DNA of 64,000 nt, from assembly GCA_937902315.1 (NCBI GenBank), contig CALGUG010000005.1, positions 1 through 64,000 on the forward strand, written 5' to 3'. The notes below the pieces were generated by a model, which worked only from the letters and a program-made list of their open reading frames with translations, was not told the origin of the DNA and did no database searches. This stretch comes from an uncultured Chloroflexales bacterium (GTDB lineage Bacteria > Chloroflexota > Chloroflexia > Chloroflexales > Chloroflexaceae). Position 1 is the stretch's first letter. Each line of letters begins with the position of its first letter. This document shows, piece after piece, positions 16,413-26,248 of the stretch. The position numbers and the translations under genes are program-made.

Positions 16413-18326
16413 TTATTTGTACCACTCAGCGATGTTCCAGAGCTCGCTGTCCCACGGGGTCAGGTTAATGCCCTTGAGATCCTTCGATTTACCGGAGGTA
16501 ACTTGGGCACGAGCGACCAACGGGATAACCACAACGTCGTTGACGAGGATGTCGTTCATCTTCAGAACGATCTCTTTGCGCTCATCCAGATTGGTGGTGC
16601 GGCGCAGCTGCTCACACAGCTCGTCGTATTCCGGATTGGAGTAGCGGCCGTTGTTGTTACCACGCCACTCGTTGGCCTTGGCAGCGATCTCGACCGTGGT
16701 CCAACCACAGAGGTAGTTGGTCGGGTCGGGCTGCTCGTAGTTGTTGGTGTACATTTGGATGTCGTTGAAGAAGTGGCCGAAGGTATCGGGGTTACCAGCG
16801 TCGCTCGAGAAGAAGACGCTAGCGTCGATGCTCTTGAGCTCAACCTCAACGCCCAACTGCTCCCAGGCGGCCTTGACCAAAGCCTGCTCCTTCTGGCGCA
16901 GCGGGTTGACGGTGGTCGAGTAGGTCAGCGACAGACGCACGCCGTCCTTCTGGCGAATGCCATCGGGGCCGGGGACCCAACCAGCATCATCGAGCAGCTT
17001 CTTAGCGCCTTCGATATCTGGCTCACACTTGTTGCGACCGCCATAGATATCGGCGGGATCGATGTAGGGCAGTGTGGTGACGACTTCGCAGGTAGCGGTA
17101 CCGGCCGGGCCATAGAGCTGATCGGCCATGGTCTTGCGGTCGATGGCCATCGCCAAAGCTCGGCGCACGTTCAGATCGGTCAGGAAGGGGTGGGGATGGG
17201 TTAGCTCACCGCGCTCGTCGCCCAGATCGGGGTTAACGTCGGTGAAGTTGATCACCAAACGCTCGAGCGAAGAACCGAAGATCGTGAGCAGTTCGCCTTG
17301 TCCACCTTGCTGGAGCTGTTCGAGCACGGCGGCTTCAACTTGGAGGTTCCAAGCGTAGTCAGTATCGCCGGTCTGGAAGACGGCACGAGCGGCCGAGGTC
17401 GCATCGCCGCCACCCTTCAACTGTACTTCCTTGAAGAAGGGCTTGTTGGGGTCGCGATAGTTCTCGTTCATGTCGTAAACGACAACGTCGCCGGGTTTGA
17501 ATTCGCGCAGCTTGTAGGGGCCGGTGCCGATCGGTGCGTTGTTTGCAGCTTGACACGCGCTATCGGTGGAAGCCTTCGAGCCGATACAGTTCTGGAATTG
17601 GGCTTTTTGCAAGACTTGGCCCAAGGTGCTGACGAACATCTGGTAGGGGTTGGGGTTGGGTTCGAGCCAGGTGATCTTGACGGTATAGTCGTCGAGAGCT
17701 TCAACCTTTTCAGCGCCTTGGAAGGCGGTACCGGTGGTACAAGCTGTATCAGGATCGATACAGTAGTCGTAGGTGAAGACGACGTCGGCCGAGGTGAAAG
17801 GTGTGCCGTCAGACCAAACGACATCTTGCTTCAGCTTCCAAGTGACTTCTTTGAGGTCGGCGGAGACGCCACCGTTTTCAATGGTCGGGATCTCGGCAGC
17901 CAAGACCGGGACAGGATTGCCATCGGGGCCGATAGCGGCCAGCGGCTCAAGAATGAGGCGCGAAGCGTCTGAGTCTTTGGTGCCTTGACCTAGGTGGAAG
18001 TTCAAGATCGTAGGAGCTTGCCACCAGAGCAAGTTGAGCGTACCACCTTGACCACGGGTAAAGTTGCCATCAGATGAACTGGAGTCGCTTGTTGGTTCAG
18101 CGGCAGCTGGTTCTTCAGGTGCAGCAGTCGGCTCTGCAGTCGGAGCGGCAGGCTGCTCTGCGGCGGGGGCTGAGGTCGGTTCAGCAGCAACAGGTGCAGC
18201 GGTTGGCTCGCCGGTTGCCGGAGCACTTGTTCCACCACAGGCAGCAATCAACGGAACGAGGAATGCGATGGTGAGCAGTTGAGCTGCTAGTTTACGTTTG
18301 GTGCCATTTTGGAGGTTGTTAGGCAT
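16413..18326 (-). CDS. ABC transporter substrate-binding lipoprotein, family 5, paralogue 2
   Basis: A 637-residue lipoprotein with lipobox LIAACGG (Cys30) and a longer Ala/Pro/Thr/Glu linker (to about residue 90). The mature part is collinear with paralogues 1 and 3: GGTLNLLWWQAPTILN, VTWKLKQDVVWSDGTPF, YQMFVSTLGQVLQKAQF, VRRALAMAIDRKTMADQLYG and a conserved LWNIAEWYK end. Differences concentrate in the linker and scattered surface positions, so the ligand may differ slightly. TAAGGAG precedes the ATG. It is transcribed as its own unit. Confidence 0.93.
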   Translation of the reverse strand: MPNNLQNGTKRKLAAQLLTIAFLVPLIAACGGTSAPATGEPTAAPVAAEPTSAPAAEQPAAPTAEPTAAPEEPAAAEPTSDSSSSDGNFTRGQGGTLNLLWWQAPTILNFHLGQGTKDSDASRLILEPLAAIGPDGNPVPVLAAEIPTIENGGVSADLKEVTWKLKQDVVWSDGTPFTSADVVFTYDYCIDPDTACTTGTAFQGAEKVEALDDYTVKITWLEPNPNPYQMFVSTLGQVLQKAQFQNCIGSKASTDSACQAANNAPIGTGPYKLREFKPGDVVVYDMNENYRDPNKPFFKEVQLKGGGDATSAARAVFQTGDTDYAWNLQVEAAVLEQLQQGGQGELLTIFGSSLERLVINFTDVNPDLGDERGELTHPHPFLTDLNVRRALAMAIDRKTMADQLYGPAGTATCEVVTTLPYIDPADIYGGRNKCEPDIEGAKKLLDDAGWVPGPDGIRQKDGVRLSLTYSTTVNPLRQKEQALVKAAWEQLGVEVELKSIDASVFFSSDAGNPDTFGHFFNDIQMYTNNYEQPDPTNYLCGWTTVEIAAKANEWRGNNNGRYSNPEYDELCEQLRRTTNLDERKEIVLKMNDILVNDVVVIPLVARAQVTSGKSKDLKGINLTPWDSELWNIAEWYK

Positions 18327-18503
18327 CTGTAAAGTCTCCTTACATCACATTAAACTTCCCCAAGAGGTAGTAATTACCTGTAGAGCCGTTTATCACCTCC
18401 TCACATCCAACCATGCCAAAACGCAGTGATACCATACGGCGGCGTTTGGCGGATCTGCAACAACGTGGTTGTTTTTTTGATTTGTGTAACCAATTTGATT
18501 TGC

Positions 18504-18516
18504 ATATAATACCATA
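18504..18516 (-). promoter_or_regulatory. extended -10 element upstream of substrate-binding protein gene 2
   Basis: Minus strand TATGGTATTATAT, with a TTGACT word upstream at 15-17 bases. The leader between it and the gene (about 180 bases) contains a GAGGAGGTGAT word also found, as GGAGGTG, in the leader of paralogue 3. Confidence 0.5.
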
Positions 18517-18691
18517 ATTTTTTAAAAGTCAACACAGGAATATTTGTAATTTTAGATGATAAATCTTTGTATTTGCTATAAAATATACTTTCCAGAGGGT
18601 GACTGCGATCAAAAAGGGGTTCTAGCGCTCTAGAGTGCTCAGGCGTTGGGGAATCTGTTCTTTTCTTTTTGGTATTTCGCTTCGCATGTAA

Positions 18692-18725
18692 AAGGGGAAG
18701 TCGCTATTTACAGCGACTTCCCCTT
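18692..18725 (-). terminator. terminator of substrate-binding protein gene 3
   Basis: Perfect 14-bp stem AAGGGGAAGTCGCT / AGCGACTTCCCCTT followed on the minus strand by TTACATG. Confidence 0.8.
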
Positions 18726-18761
18726 CTTTTGTTTGGTTACGGTTCAGTTATAAGTGGTGGC

Positions 18762-20651
18762 CTATTTGTACCAGTTCGCGATGTCCCAGAGCTCGTTGTC
18801 CCACGGTGTAAGGACAATACCCTTGAGGTCCTTCGACTTACCGGAGGTCACCTGAGCGCGAGCGACCAGCGGGATGATCACGACATCGTTGACGAGGATG
18901 TCGTTCATCTGCATCACAAGCTCTTTGCGGAGCTCGAGATCGGTGGTGGTACGCAGTTTCTCACAAAGCGCATCGTACTCGGGGTTCGAGTAGCGACCGT
19001 TGTTGTTGCCACGCCACTCGTTCTGGCTGTCCGAGATATTGTCGCTCGTCCAGTCACAGAGGTAGTTGGTCGGGTCGGGCTGGTCGTAGTTGTTGGTGTA
19101 CATCTGGATGTCTTGGAAGAAGTGGCCGAAGTTGTCGGGGTTACCAGCGTCGCTCGAGAAGAAGACGCTCGCATCGACGCTCTTCAGTTCAACTTCGATA
19201 CCCAGTTGCTCCCAAGCAGCCTTGATCAGAGCCTGCTCCTTCTGGCGCAGCGGGTTGACGGTGGTCGAGAAGGTGATCTTCAGGCGAACACCGTTCTTTT
19301 CGCGGATGCCATCGCCGCCGGGGACCCAACCTGCCTCATCGAGCAGCTTCTTGGCGCCCTCGATATCGGGCTCACACTTGTTGCGGCCGCCATAGATATC
19401 GTCTGGATCGATGTAGGGCAGAGTCATAACCACTTCACAGCTGGGCTTACCAGCCGGGCCGTAGAGCTGCTCGGCCATCACCTTGCGGTCGATCGACATC
19501 GCCAAAGCTTTGCGCACGTTCAGATCGGTCAAGAAGGGGTGGGGCTGATCGCGCTCACCACGCTTGTCGCCCAGATCGGGGTCGGGGTTCGAGAAGTTGA
19601 CAACCAAGCGCTCGAGCGAACCACCGTAGACGGTCATCAGATCGCCCTTGCCACCCTGCTGGAGCTGCTCGAGCACGGCAGCCTCAACTTGCAGGTTCCA
19701 AGCGTAGTCGGTCTCGCCGGTCTGGAAGACGGCGCGAGCGGCCGAGGTAGCATCGCCACCACCCTTCAAGATCACTTCCTTGAAGAAGGGCTTGTTGGGC
19801 TCGCGATAGTTTTCGTTCATGTCGTAGACCACTACGTCGCCGGGCTTGAATTCGCGCAGCTTGTAGGGGCCAGTACCGATCGGAGCGTTGTTAGCTTCCT
19901 GACAATAGGAATCGGTAGCTGCCTTTTCGCCAATGCAGCTCTCGAACTGGGCCTTCTGGATGATCGCGCCCAAGGTGCTGACGAACATCTGGTAGGGGTT
20001 GGGGTTGGGCTGCTGCCAAGTGATCTTCACGGTCAGATCATCGATGGCTTCAACCTTTTCAGCGCCCTGGAAAGCTGTGCCAGTGGTACAAGCGGTCTTG
20101 GGTTCGATACAGTATTCGTAGGTGAAGACAACGTCGGCCGAGGTGAAGGGCGTGCCATCAGACCACACAACGCCTTCCTTCAGCTTCCAAGTCACTTCCT
20201 TGAGGTCGGCCGAAACGCCACCATTTTCGACGGTCGGGATTTCGGCTGCCAAGACTGGTACAGGCAGACCTTCAGGACCGAGGGCAGCCAGCGGCTCGAT
20301 CATCAAGCGCGAAGCGATGAAGTCTTTGGTACCTTGAGACAAGTGAGCGTTCAAAATGGTGGGAGCTTGCCACCAGAGCAGGTTAAGCGTGTCGCCTTGA
20401 CCGCGAGTGAAGGAACCTTCTTCGGCAGCGGCGGGCGCTGCTTCTGCAGGTGCTTCTGCAGGCTCTTCCGCAGCAGCTTCAGCAGGTGCAGCGGTTGGCT
20501 CGGCAACAGCAGCAGGAGCAGGATTTGATTCGGCAGCGGGAGCAGGCGCATTCGAGCTGCCTCCACAGGCGGCGAGCATAGGAACGAGGATTGCGACCGT
20601 TAGCAGGCCAGCGATTCGTCGCTTGGTCCCATTCAGAGTATCCATAGGCAT
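18762..20651 (-). CDS. ABC transporter substrate-binding lipoprotein, family 5, paralogue 3
   Basis: A 629-residue lipoprotein with lipobox MLAACGG (Cys29) and an Ala/Glu/Pro linker (about 30-78). It is the same fold and nearly the same sequence as paralogues 1 and 2, including ILNAHLSQGTKD, GTGPYKLREFKPGDVVVYDMNENYR, VRKALAMSIDRKVMAEQLYG and YTNNYDQPDPTNYLCDW. All three keep paired cysteines around the mature domain. TAGGAG precedes the ATG. Recent gene duplication is the simplest source of the trio; a shared importer encoded elsewhere is inferred. Confidence 0.93.
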   Translation of the reverse strand: MPMDTLNGTKRRIAGLLTVAILVPMLAACGGSSNAPAPAAESNPAPAAVAEPTAAPAEAAAEEPAEAPAEAAPAAAEEGSFTRGQGDTLNLLWWQAPTILNAHLSQGTKDFIASRLMIEPLAALGPEGLPVPVLAAEIPTVENGGVSADLKEVTWKLKEGVVWSDGTPFTSADVVFTYEYCIEPKTACTTGTAFQGAEKVEAIDDLTVKITWQQPNPNPYQMFVSTLGAIIQKAQFESCIGEKAATDSYCQEANNAPIGTGPYKLREFKPGDVVVYDMNENYREPNKPFFKEVILKGGGDATSAARAVFQTGETDYAWNLQVEAAVLEQLQQGGKGDLMTVYGGSLERLVVNFSNPDPDLGDKRGERDQPHPFLTDLNVRKALAMSIDRKVMAEQLYGPAGKPSCEVVMTLPYIDPDDIYGGRNKCEPDIEGAKKLLDEAGWVPGGDGIREKNGVRLKITFSTTVNPLRQKEQALIKAAWEQLGIEVELKSVDASVFFSSDAGNPDNFGHFFQDIQMYTNNYDQPDPTNYLCDWTSDNISDSQNEWRGNNNGRYSNPEYDALCEKLRTTTDLELRKELVMQMNDILVNDVVIIPLVARAQVTSGKSKDLKGIVLTPWDNELWDIANWYK

Positions 20652-21222
20652 CTGATATGACTCCTAAAATGTAAGCTAAAACCGGCACAAACAGAGAAAA
20701 GCGTAGTTTAAACTGCTTTGCACCTCCTACATAACCTACTCCGCTCAAAGCAAGGCCAAACCATCGATCTATAGATCGATTGAACGAAAAAACCTTACAG
20801 AGCTATTCTTCACTTTACTTTACTTTCCAGTGGCCCGAATATAATACCATAAAATGTCAAAAAATAAAAATGGAATATAGCACGAGCATGACATTTATAA
20901 TTTCGGCTAAAATATACAATATATTTGAATATTTCAATCTATAAGCTGAGATTGTGTATCGAATTTCAAATACTAGGTCTTATTTATGATGTTGAAGTAA
21001 GAATTGTTTATTTGAAAATTATCTTATTGAAATATAAAATAATTCTATTGTTTAGGATAAAATACTTGTCTGTTAGTAAATAGTGCGAAACGAGCTTTTG
21101 TGTCCGATTTTGGCTGATTTCTAGCACACAACGAGCTAAAAACCCGAGAATGCGCCTCTGTTATGAAAGCGTTTTGTTGTAGAAGATTGGCGGAAAGCTC
21201 GTTTCCTCTAAAGAGTGCTCGA
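20652..21222. other. leader, promoter and AT-rich region upstream of substrate-binding protein gene 3
   Basis: The leader holds a GGAGGTG word. The minus-strand extended -10 TATGGTATTATAT lies at 20839-20851. Beyond it an AT-rich stretch runs to about 21080. No gene seen. Confidence 0.4.
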
Positions 21223-21250
21223 CCGCGTCCGCCTACGGCTACCAGAGCGG
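21223..21250 (+). repeat. R2 dispersed repeat
   Basis: Core GCGTCCGCCTACGGCTACCA followed by the GCTAGCCTGCCCTCATCCCC segment that links R2 to an R3 hairpin here and at 32090, 36924, 42944 and 48132. Confidence 0.75.
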
Positions 21251-21293
21251 CTAGCCTGCCCTCATCCCCAACCCTTTTCCCGCATTGCGGGAG

Positions 21294-21486
21294 CTGTACA
21301 TTAGCCACAAATTTACATACGGTCAGCGTTATCTGCCCTCACCCCCCCGGCCCCCACTCCCGCACTGCGGGCGAGGGGCTGAATGTTGATACAAGCTCTC
21401 CGCGTTCTGTGCTCTCAAGGATACTCCCGCGATGGTATGCGAACGATCGCCTGTTGCTGCCGACACGACTGTTGGGTATTGCATAG
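21294..21486 (+). mobile_element. R4 MITE-like element, copy A, inserted in an R3 hairpin
   Basis: Begins CTGTACATTAGCCACAAAT and ends with TATTGCATAG, which is an imperfect inverted copy of the start. The flanks carry an 11-base direct repeat CATTGCGGGAG. The host sequence is a CCCGCATTGCGGG hairpin split by the insertion. Inside are a C-rich run, a CTCCCGCACTGCGGGCGAG hairpin and GCGAACGATCGCC. No coding capacity. Confidence 0.75.
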
Positions 21487-21555
21487 CATTGCGGGAGAAG
21501 GGGGGCGAGCTTGGCTTGAAATGCTATCGATCGCTTGGCTCAAGGCGCATAAAAC

Positions 21556-21588
21556 AAGGCTGTTTGAGCGACTATCTCAAACAGCCTT
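21556..21588 (-). terminator. terminator of the WYL regulator gene
   Basis: 13-bp perfect stem AAGGCTGTTTGAG / CTCAAACAGCCTT followed on the minus strand by GTTTTATG. Confidence 0.75.
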
Positions 21589-21679
21589 AATAATCGGCTT
21601 ATATGTGCTATGTAGGGAGCTATTAGGGGAAACGTGAGTATTAAGACCAGCGATTAGAGGCTGTTAGGTCGAAGAGAGT

Positions 21680-22666
21680 TTAATCTTTGGCGTAGAGCGC
21701 CGCGATTCGACGCCCGTGTTCGGCGATCTCGTTGCGCAGCTCTGGAGGGCTGAGTACCTCTACATCGCCGCCCCAGCTCAGAACCCACGAGCGAATCTCG
21801 CGGATACCGCCGATCTGCATGCGAAGCTCGCAGCCGCCATCGGGCAGATCGTCGATCTTTTGACTCTGATGCCACACACTTTCGCGCACGCGCGGAGCCA
21901 CAGCGGGACTGAAACGCAGGTGCACGAGCACGGTCGCATCGTCCATAATGCCCCACGAATCGGCCAGATAGCTGTAGGGGTCGAAGTCGTCGGGGATGCT
22001 GTAGTGCTCGTCGAGCAGCTCGGCCTCTTCGATACGTTCGATCTTGAAGGTGCGAAGGGCCTGACGCAATTGGTCAAAGCCGATCACATAAGCGGCGGGT
22101 TCGCTACGCGATACTTCTAAAAAGTAGGGTGCTATAACTCGTTCGGTGATCTCGCGGCTGAGGGCGCGATATTGAATGCGAACTAGGCGCCGGTCGGCCC
22201 AAGCGCGTGTTAAAACCTCGACCACCTTGATATAGACCGCTCGCAGAGGGCGAGAACGGATCACACTGGCAGCGTGCGAGATATGCTCAGAGATGGTTGC
22301 GTCGGGCAAGCTGGCAGCCAGTTTGTCGAGCGCTGCTACCACATAGGGGTTGTGTTCATCGCTGTGGTGCGAGAGCAGACGAGCCGCGAAGTAGAGTGCG
22401 ATCGTTTCGTTTAGGTTGAGGCGTACCGTCGAAAGATAGGCGGTGCGGTCGATGCCGTAACGTCCTTGGTTTTCCCAAACTGGAACGCCCATCTCGTGCA
22501 ACGATTCGAGATCGCGATAGACCGTGCGGCGATCGACGCCACAGTACTCGGCGATCTCGACTGCGCGCAATCCATTTGGTGTATTGTAGAGCCGATGTTC
22601 AATGCGGCGCAGTCGGGCTGCCTTGCTTTGGGTTCGATCATGAAAATCGTCAAGCGGTGTAGTCAC
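21680..22666 (-). CDS. WYL-domain transcriptional regulator with N-terminal HTH
   Basis: About 328 residues from the GTG at 22666, which follows GAGAGAAG. A longer frame to 22765 would overlap the upstream gene by 70 bases, so the shorter start is preferred. An HTH_11-type winged helix (AVEIAEYCGVDRRTVYRDLESL) binds DNA. The WYL domain follows (IQYRALSREITERVIAPYFLEVSRSEPAAYVIGFD) and then the C-terminal WCX region (RESVWHQSQKIDDLPDGGCELRM...GGDVEVLSP). WYL regulators respond to nucleic-acid or nucleotide ligands, often in DNA-damage or defence settings. No defence genes adjoin it here. It probably shares a transcript with the small membrane protein upstream. Confidence 0.9.
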   Translation of the reverse strand: MTTPLDDFHDRTQSKAARLRRIEHRLYNTPNGLRAVEIAEYCGVDRRTVYRDLESLHEMGVPVWENQGRYGIDRTAYLSTVRLNLNETIALYFAARLLSHHSDEHNPYVVAALDKLAASLPDATISEHISHAASVIRSRPLRAVYIKVVEVLTRAWADRRLVRIQYRALSREITERVIAPYFLEVSRSEPAAYVIGFDQLRQALRTFKIERIEEAELLDEHYSIPDDFDPYSYLADSWGIMDDATVLVHLRFSPAVAPRVRESVWHQSQKIDDLPDGGCELRMQIGGIREIRSWVLSWGGDVEVLSPPELRNEIAEHGRRIAALYAKD

Positions 22667-22695
22667 GAGTGCTACTTCTCTCGGAATGAACGATC

Positions 22696-22893
22696 TTAAC
22701 CAATTACGAAGTAAAGAACAAACATACCGATGAGTAGGATAACGGTCCAGATACAGATACGCCATAAGTCGCGTCGGATCGAAGCGTACTCAAGCGAATA
22801 GTTGACCGGCTCGGCAACACGTACTGGAGGGCGACGAACTGGTTGGTTTTTAGAGCGATTGGGCTGGCGGCGAGAGCGTGTTCGTGATGACAT
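22696..22893 (-). CDS. small single-helix membrane protein
   Basis: A 65-residue protein. The first half is strongly basic (Arg/Asn/Gln-rich), then a Tyr-containing linker and one C-terminal membrane helix (ICIWTVILLIGMFVLYFVIG). GAGGAAAAGGACAG precedes the ATG. An extended -10 TATGGTATAAT lies on the minus strand at 22965-22977, about 70 bases upstream. It is not a family I recognise; N-in orientation is expected from the basic half. It lies 29 bases upstream of the WYL gene. Confidence 0.7.
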   Translation of the reverse strand: MSSRTRSRRQPNRSKNQPVRRPPVRVAEPVNYSLEYASIRRDLWRICIWTVILLIGMFVLYFVIG

Positions 22894-23507
22894 CTGTCCT
22901 TTTCCTCATCATTACGTACAAAAGGGCCTAAGTATGAAACTTACAGCCCAATCCAAAACTGCTGTTATTATACCATAGCGCCGCTCAAGCGAGACGAAGA
23001 ACTAGAAATCATGTTTGCTTGCAGCTTGTATGATAGATTTAACATGTTGCGAGCGGTCTAAGTGACTGTCTCTATGATACGAAATCAGTTTGAGCCGTTG
23101 GGTTTTGAAAGATTTTGGGTGCAGAATAGATCTTGGGGCGCAGAATAGAAAGGCCTTTGTTTGGTGGGCGGGCTGTTGGTAGCCGTAGGCGGACGCGCCA
23201 AGGACTGCATGGAAGCGCGAGACCAACCCGTCAGAACGGAACGTATCGATGCGCTATAAGCTCAGAATGAGCTGTATAAGCGGTCTAAAGATGGAGTGCA
23301 GATCGTTTATAAACGTGTATCCTGATTGCGAATACTATACAAATGCCCTGCTCCTGAGTACAATGGAAACAATTTAGATCTCTATCGCGTAGTTACTGGT
23401 ATATATATTCGCTGAAAGATTTTCTTTCGTTGACCGATTGGTATTGGAGAGATCCGCTTTTCCGACCATAGAAGCCAACCGATGTAAGAATAGAGTGGAT
23501 AGTTTCA
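22894..23507. other. divergent intergenic region
   Basis: Holds the TATGGTATAAT promoter element of the small membrane protein gene, one R2 copy (23175-23200) and the upstream region of the TPR kinase gene. No gene seen. Confidence 0.4.
23175..23200 (-). repeat. R2 dispersed repeat
   Basis: TTGGTAGCCGTAGGCGGACG followed by CGCCAAGGACTGCATGG, the reverse of the common TCCTTGGCGCG flank. Confidence 0.75.
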
Positions 23508-26120
23508 ATGACAGACCTCAATTTGATTGGTCGCACTCTGGGAAATTTTGAGATTCTGGAAGAGCTAGGTCGTGGTGGTATGGCGGTGGTTTATAAAGCC
23601 CGCCAAAAGGCGCCTAATCGCATTGTTGCGCTTAAAGTCCTGCCACCAGAACTGAGTTTCAATAAAGAGTATATCAAGCGCTTTCACCAAGAGGCCGATA
23701 GTGTGGCGGCGCTTGAGCATCCCCATATTGTGCCGATCTATCTGGTAGATGAAGATCAAGGTCTGCACTTTTTGGCGATGAAATATATCCAGGGCGAGAC
23801 CCTCAAAGACTTGCTTCAGCGTGAAGGTGCTCTACCGGTCGAACGCGCGATCGAGCTGCTGTCTCAGGTTGCTCAAGCGCTCGATTATGCTCATAGCCAG
23901 AATGTGATCCACCGCGATATCAAACCATCGAATATGATGGTCACCGATCAAGGTTGGGTCTATTTGACCGACTTTGGTTTGGCGCGCGGTACGGTCGGCA
24001 ATGCGGGCCTTACGGCGGCTGGCACAGTTATGGGTACGCCCGAATATATGTCGCCTGAACAGGCCCAAGGTTTGGCTACGATCGGCCCGGCCACCGATAT
24101 CTATGCGCTCGGCATTGTGCTCTATGAATTGCTGACCGGTCGCTTCCCCTTCGAAGCCGACACGCCCATGGCGATGCTTGCGGCCCGTTTGTTGCAATCG
24201 CCTCAGCCGCCGCGCACCTATCGGGGCGATCTGCCCATGGCGGTCGAAGATGTGATTATGCGCGCTTTGGCGCGTCGCCCGGAGGCGCGCTATCCAACCG
24301 CGCAGGCTATGATCGACGATCTACGTGCGGCGGCGAAACAGTCTGGGACGGCAGATCAGTCTGCGGCTTATACGGGCCACACCATTGTTAGCCCACAGAA
24401 TCCGCAAACACCTTGGCCGCCGACTCAAGCTTCGCAGCCTCAGACGCCTTGGCCGCCGACCCAGCAGCAAACGCCTTGGCCACGCGCTCAGGGCTCGCAA
24501 GATCAGTGGAGCGCGTCTCAGACGGCGATGCCCCAACAGGCTCAGGCGGGCGACAAGCGGCGTTTTGGTCTAGGCACCGGCGTATTGATCGGAATCGGGG
24601 CGAGTATCTTAGGCTGTATTCTGCTGTGTGTGGTGCTTGCCATGATCGGCGACAATCTCGACACAGGTACCACAAGCCCGACAAGTGTGGCAACGCAGGC
24701 CACGACTCAAAGCGGCAATCCGACGCTTCCTTCGCTTGCGACGAGTCTGAACGAAGAGCAGCTTGAGTTATTGGCTGAGGCCGATGGCTATCTCTTGGAA
24801 GCAGATTTCGCCGAAGCCGAAGGGATCTATCGCGAATTGTTGGTCGAGTTGCCCGATGCGCCTTTGTTGATCTCGCGGCTGGCACTGCTGGCAAACTATG
24901 CGAGCCGTTACGATCAGACCTTAGAGTATACCGACGTTCTGGAAAAAGGCGCGCTTTCTGATCAGGAAGCAGCCTTGGCCTATGCGGCGCGTGCCGACGC
25001 ACTGCTCTATTTTGAGCGCCACTCTGAAGCTATAGAAGCGGCTCAAGCGGCGTATGAGCTCGATCCCAAGCTGAGCTTGGCAGCCGCTATCCTTGCCAAT
25101 GCAGAGCTGCTGGCGGCTAACTATCGCTACGAGACCCCGCCCGATTCCGAGATCAGACGCTTGACACGCGAGGCCGAGAGTTCGCTGGCCGACGAAGAGC
25201 CGCTGGTGCAGGCCATGACATACCATATTTTGGGCGATGTCAACGCGGTTTATGGCTCGATCAACCAAGACCCAAGTGCAAACACCAAGGCGGCCAGCTA
25301 TTACGACAAAGCCTTAGATCTGAGCGAGCAGCCGCTCTTTATCGTGGGCAAGGCCTATCTCGCCAAAGCTGATTCCAAGCTTGATACAGCGCGCGATCTC
25401 TATCAAGACGCGCTCGATATCGACGACAGCTACAGTCATGCTCTGATCGGTTTAGGTTGGGTCGAATATGATGATCTAAGCCTGCCCGATTTTCAATCGT
25501 CTATCGAGGCCTTTCGTAATGCAACCAAGGCCAACCCAAATGATGGGCAAGCCTATTTGGGTCTGGGGCGAGCTTACTTTGCCGAAAGGCTCTACGAGGA
25601 TGCCTTAGGCGCTTTCCGAGCGGCTGCAGATCTGAACCCAAGCTCGGTCAGTTTGGCTTGGTTGGGCAGGGGTTTGCAGCGGGTCGGCTATATGAGCGAC
25701 GATCTAAGCCTGCAGCAGAACTACTATAACGAGTCGCGTGAGATCTTGAAGCGGGCGATCGACTTGAACGATCGCAATGCTTTGGCCTTAACGGCTATGG
25801 GCTGGACCATGCAATATCTGGACGAGTACGCCGAATCGGTCAACTATTTCGAGCGCTCGTTGGCTTTAGACAGTTTGCAGTCTGAAGCATACAACGGTTT
25901 GGGCTGGAGCGAGTTTAACCTTGAGCGTTACAGTCAAGCTGAAACCGCCTTCCGCTCAGCTGTCGAGCTCGATGATGGCTACGCCAACGCTTGGTATGGT
26001 TTAGGCAAAGCCTGCGAAGAGCTAGGCAAGCTAGACGATGCCAAGAACGCTTACCGCCAAGCGCTTGAAATTGAACCCGATTATCAAGATGCTAAAGATG
26101 CGCTCGCTCGGCTAGATTAA
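23508..26120 (+). CDS. transmembrane Ser/Thr protein kinase with TPR sensor region
   Basis: An 870-residue protein. The Hanks-type kinase domain (about 11-275) is complete: glycine loop GRGGMAVVYK, Lys43 (ALKVL), HRDIKPSN (His135-Asp137), DFGLAR (155-160) and a TPEYMSPEQA activation loop. A Pro/Gln/Thr-rich juxtamembrane stretch (280-345) with PPTQ/PWP repeats leads to one membrane helix (about 355-380). The outer part is made of ten or more TPR-like helical repeats (about 415-870, for example AYLGLGRAYFAERLYEDALGAF). TPRs bind protein partners, so it may sense an assembly outside the membrane. It is a single-gene unit with a terminator. Confidence 0.9.
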   Translation: MTDLNLIGRTLGNFEILEELGRGGMAVVYKARQKAPNRIVALKVLPPELSFNKEYIKRFHQEADSVAALEHPHIVPIYLVDEDQGLHFLAMKYIQGETLKDLLQREGALPVERAIELLSQVAQALDYAHSQNVIHRDIKPSNMMVTDQGWVYLTDFGLARGTVGNAGLTAAGTVMGTPEYMSPEQAQGLATIGPATDIYALGIVLYELLTGRFPFEADTPMAMLAARLLQSPQPPRTYRGDLPMAVEDVIMRALARRPEARYPTAQAMIDDLRAAAKQSGTADQSAAYTGHTIVSPQNPQTPWPPTQASQPQTPWPPTQQQTPWPRAQGSQDQWSASQTAMPQQAQAGDKRRFGLGTGVLIGIGASILGCILLCVVLAMIGDNLDTGTTSPTSVATQATTQSGNPTLPSLATSLNEEQLELLAEADGYLLEADFAEAEGIYRELLVELPDAPLLISRLALLANYASRYDQTLEYTDVLEKGALSDQEAALAYAARADALLYFERHSEAIEAAQAAYELDPKLSLAAAILANAELLAANYRYETPPDSEIRRLTREAESSLADEEPLVQAMTYHILGDVNAVYGSINQDPSANTKAASYYDKALDLSEQPLFIVGKAYLAKADSKLDTARDLYQDALDIDDSYSHALIGLGWVEYDDLSLPDFQSSIEAFRNATKANPNDGQAYLGLGRAYFAERLYEDALGAFRAAADLNPSSVSLAWLGRGLQRVGYMSDDLSLQQNYYNESREILKRAIDLNDRNALALTAMGWTMQYLDEYAESVNYFERSLALDSLQSEAYNGLGWSEFNLERYSQAETAFRSAVELDDGYANAWYGLGKACEELGKLDDAKNAYRQALEIEPDYQDAKDALARLD

Positions 26121-26164
26121 GAGCGATCGAACGCTAAGCATAAGCCGAAACGGCTCCAAACTCA

Positions 26165-26200
26165 CAGGGATCTATGCTCATTGGCATAGATCCCTGTTTT
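26165..26200 (+). terminator. terminator of the TPR kinase gene
   Basis: 13-bp perfect stem CAGGGATCTATGC / GCATAGATCCCTG followed by TTTTGTC. Confidence 0.9.
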
Positions 26201-26248
26201 GTCTGCGTGATATCACATCTGCTGAGCTTGTACCAAATCTGCTTGCTG

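Noticed and set aside
18669..20528. Long plus-strand frame of 619 codons opposite substrate-binding protein 3
   Set aside because: It is antisense to a clearly conserved gene, and similar mirror frames occur opposite paralogues 1 (13738-15480) and 2. They arise from codon bias and encode no recognisable domain.
21163..21637. Small frames across R2/R4 sequences, also at 32188-32610 and 42895-43110
   Set aside because: They are translations of dispersed non-coding repeats; the same peptide scraps recur at each copy with frameshifts.
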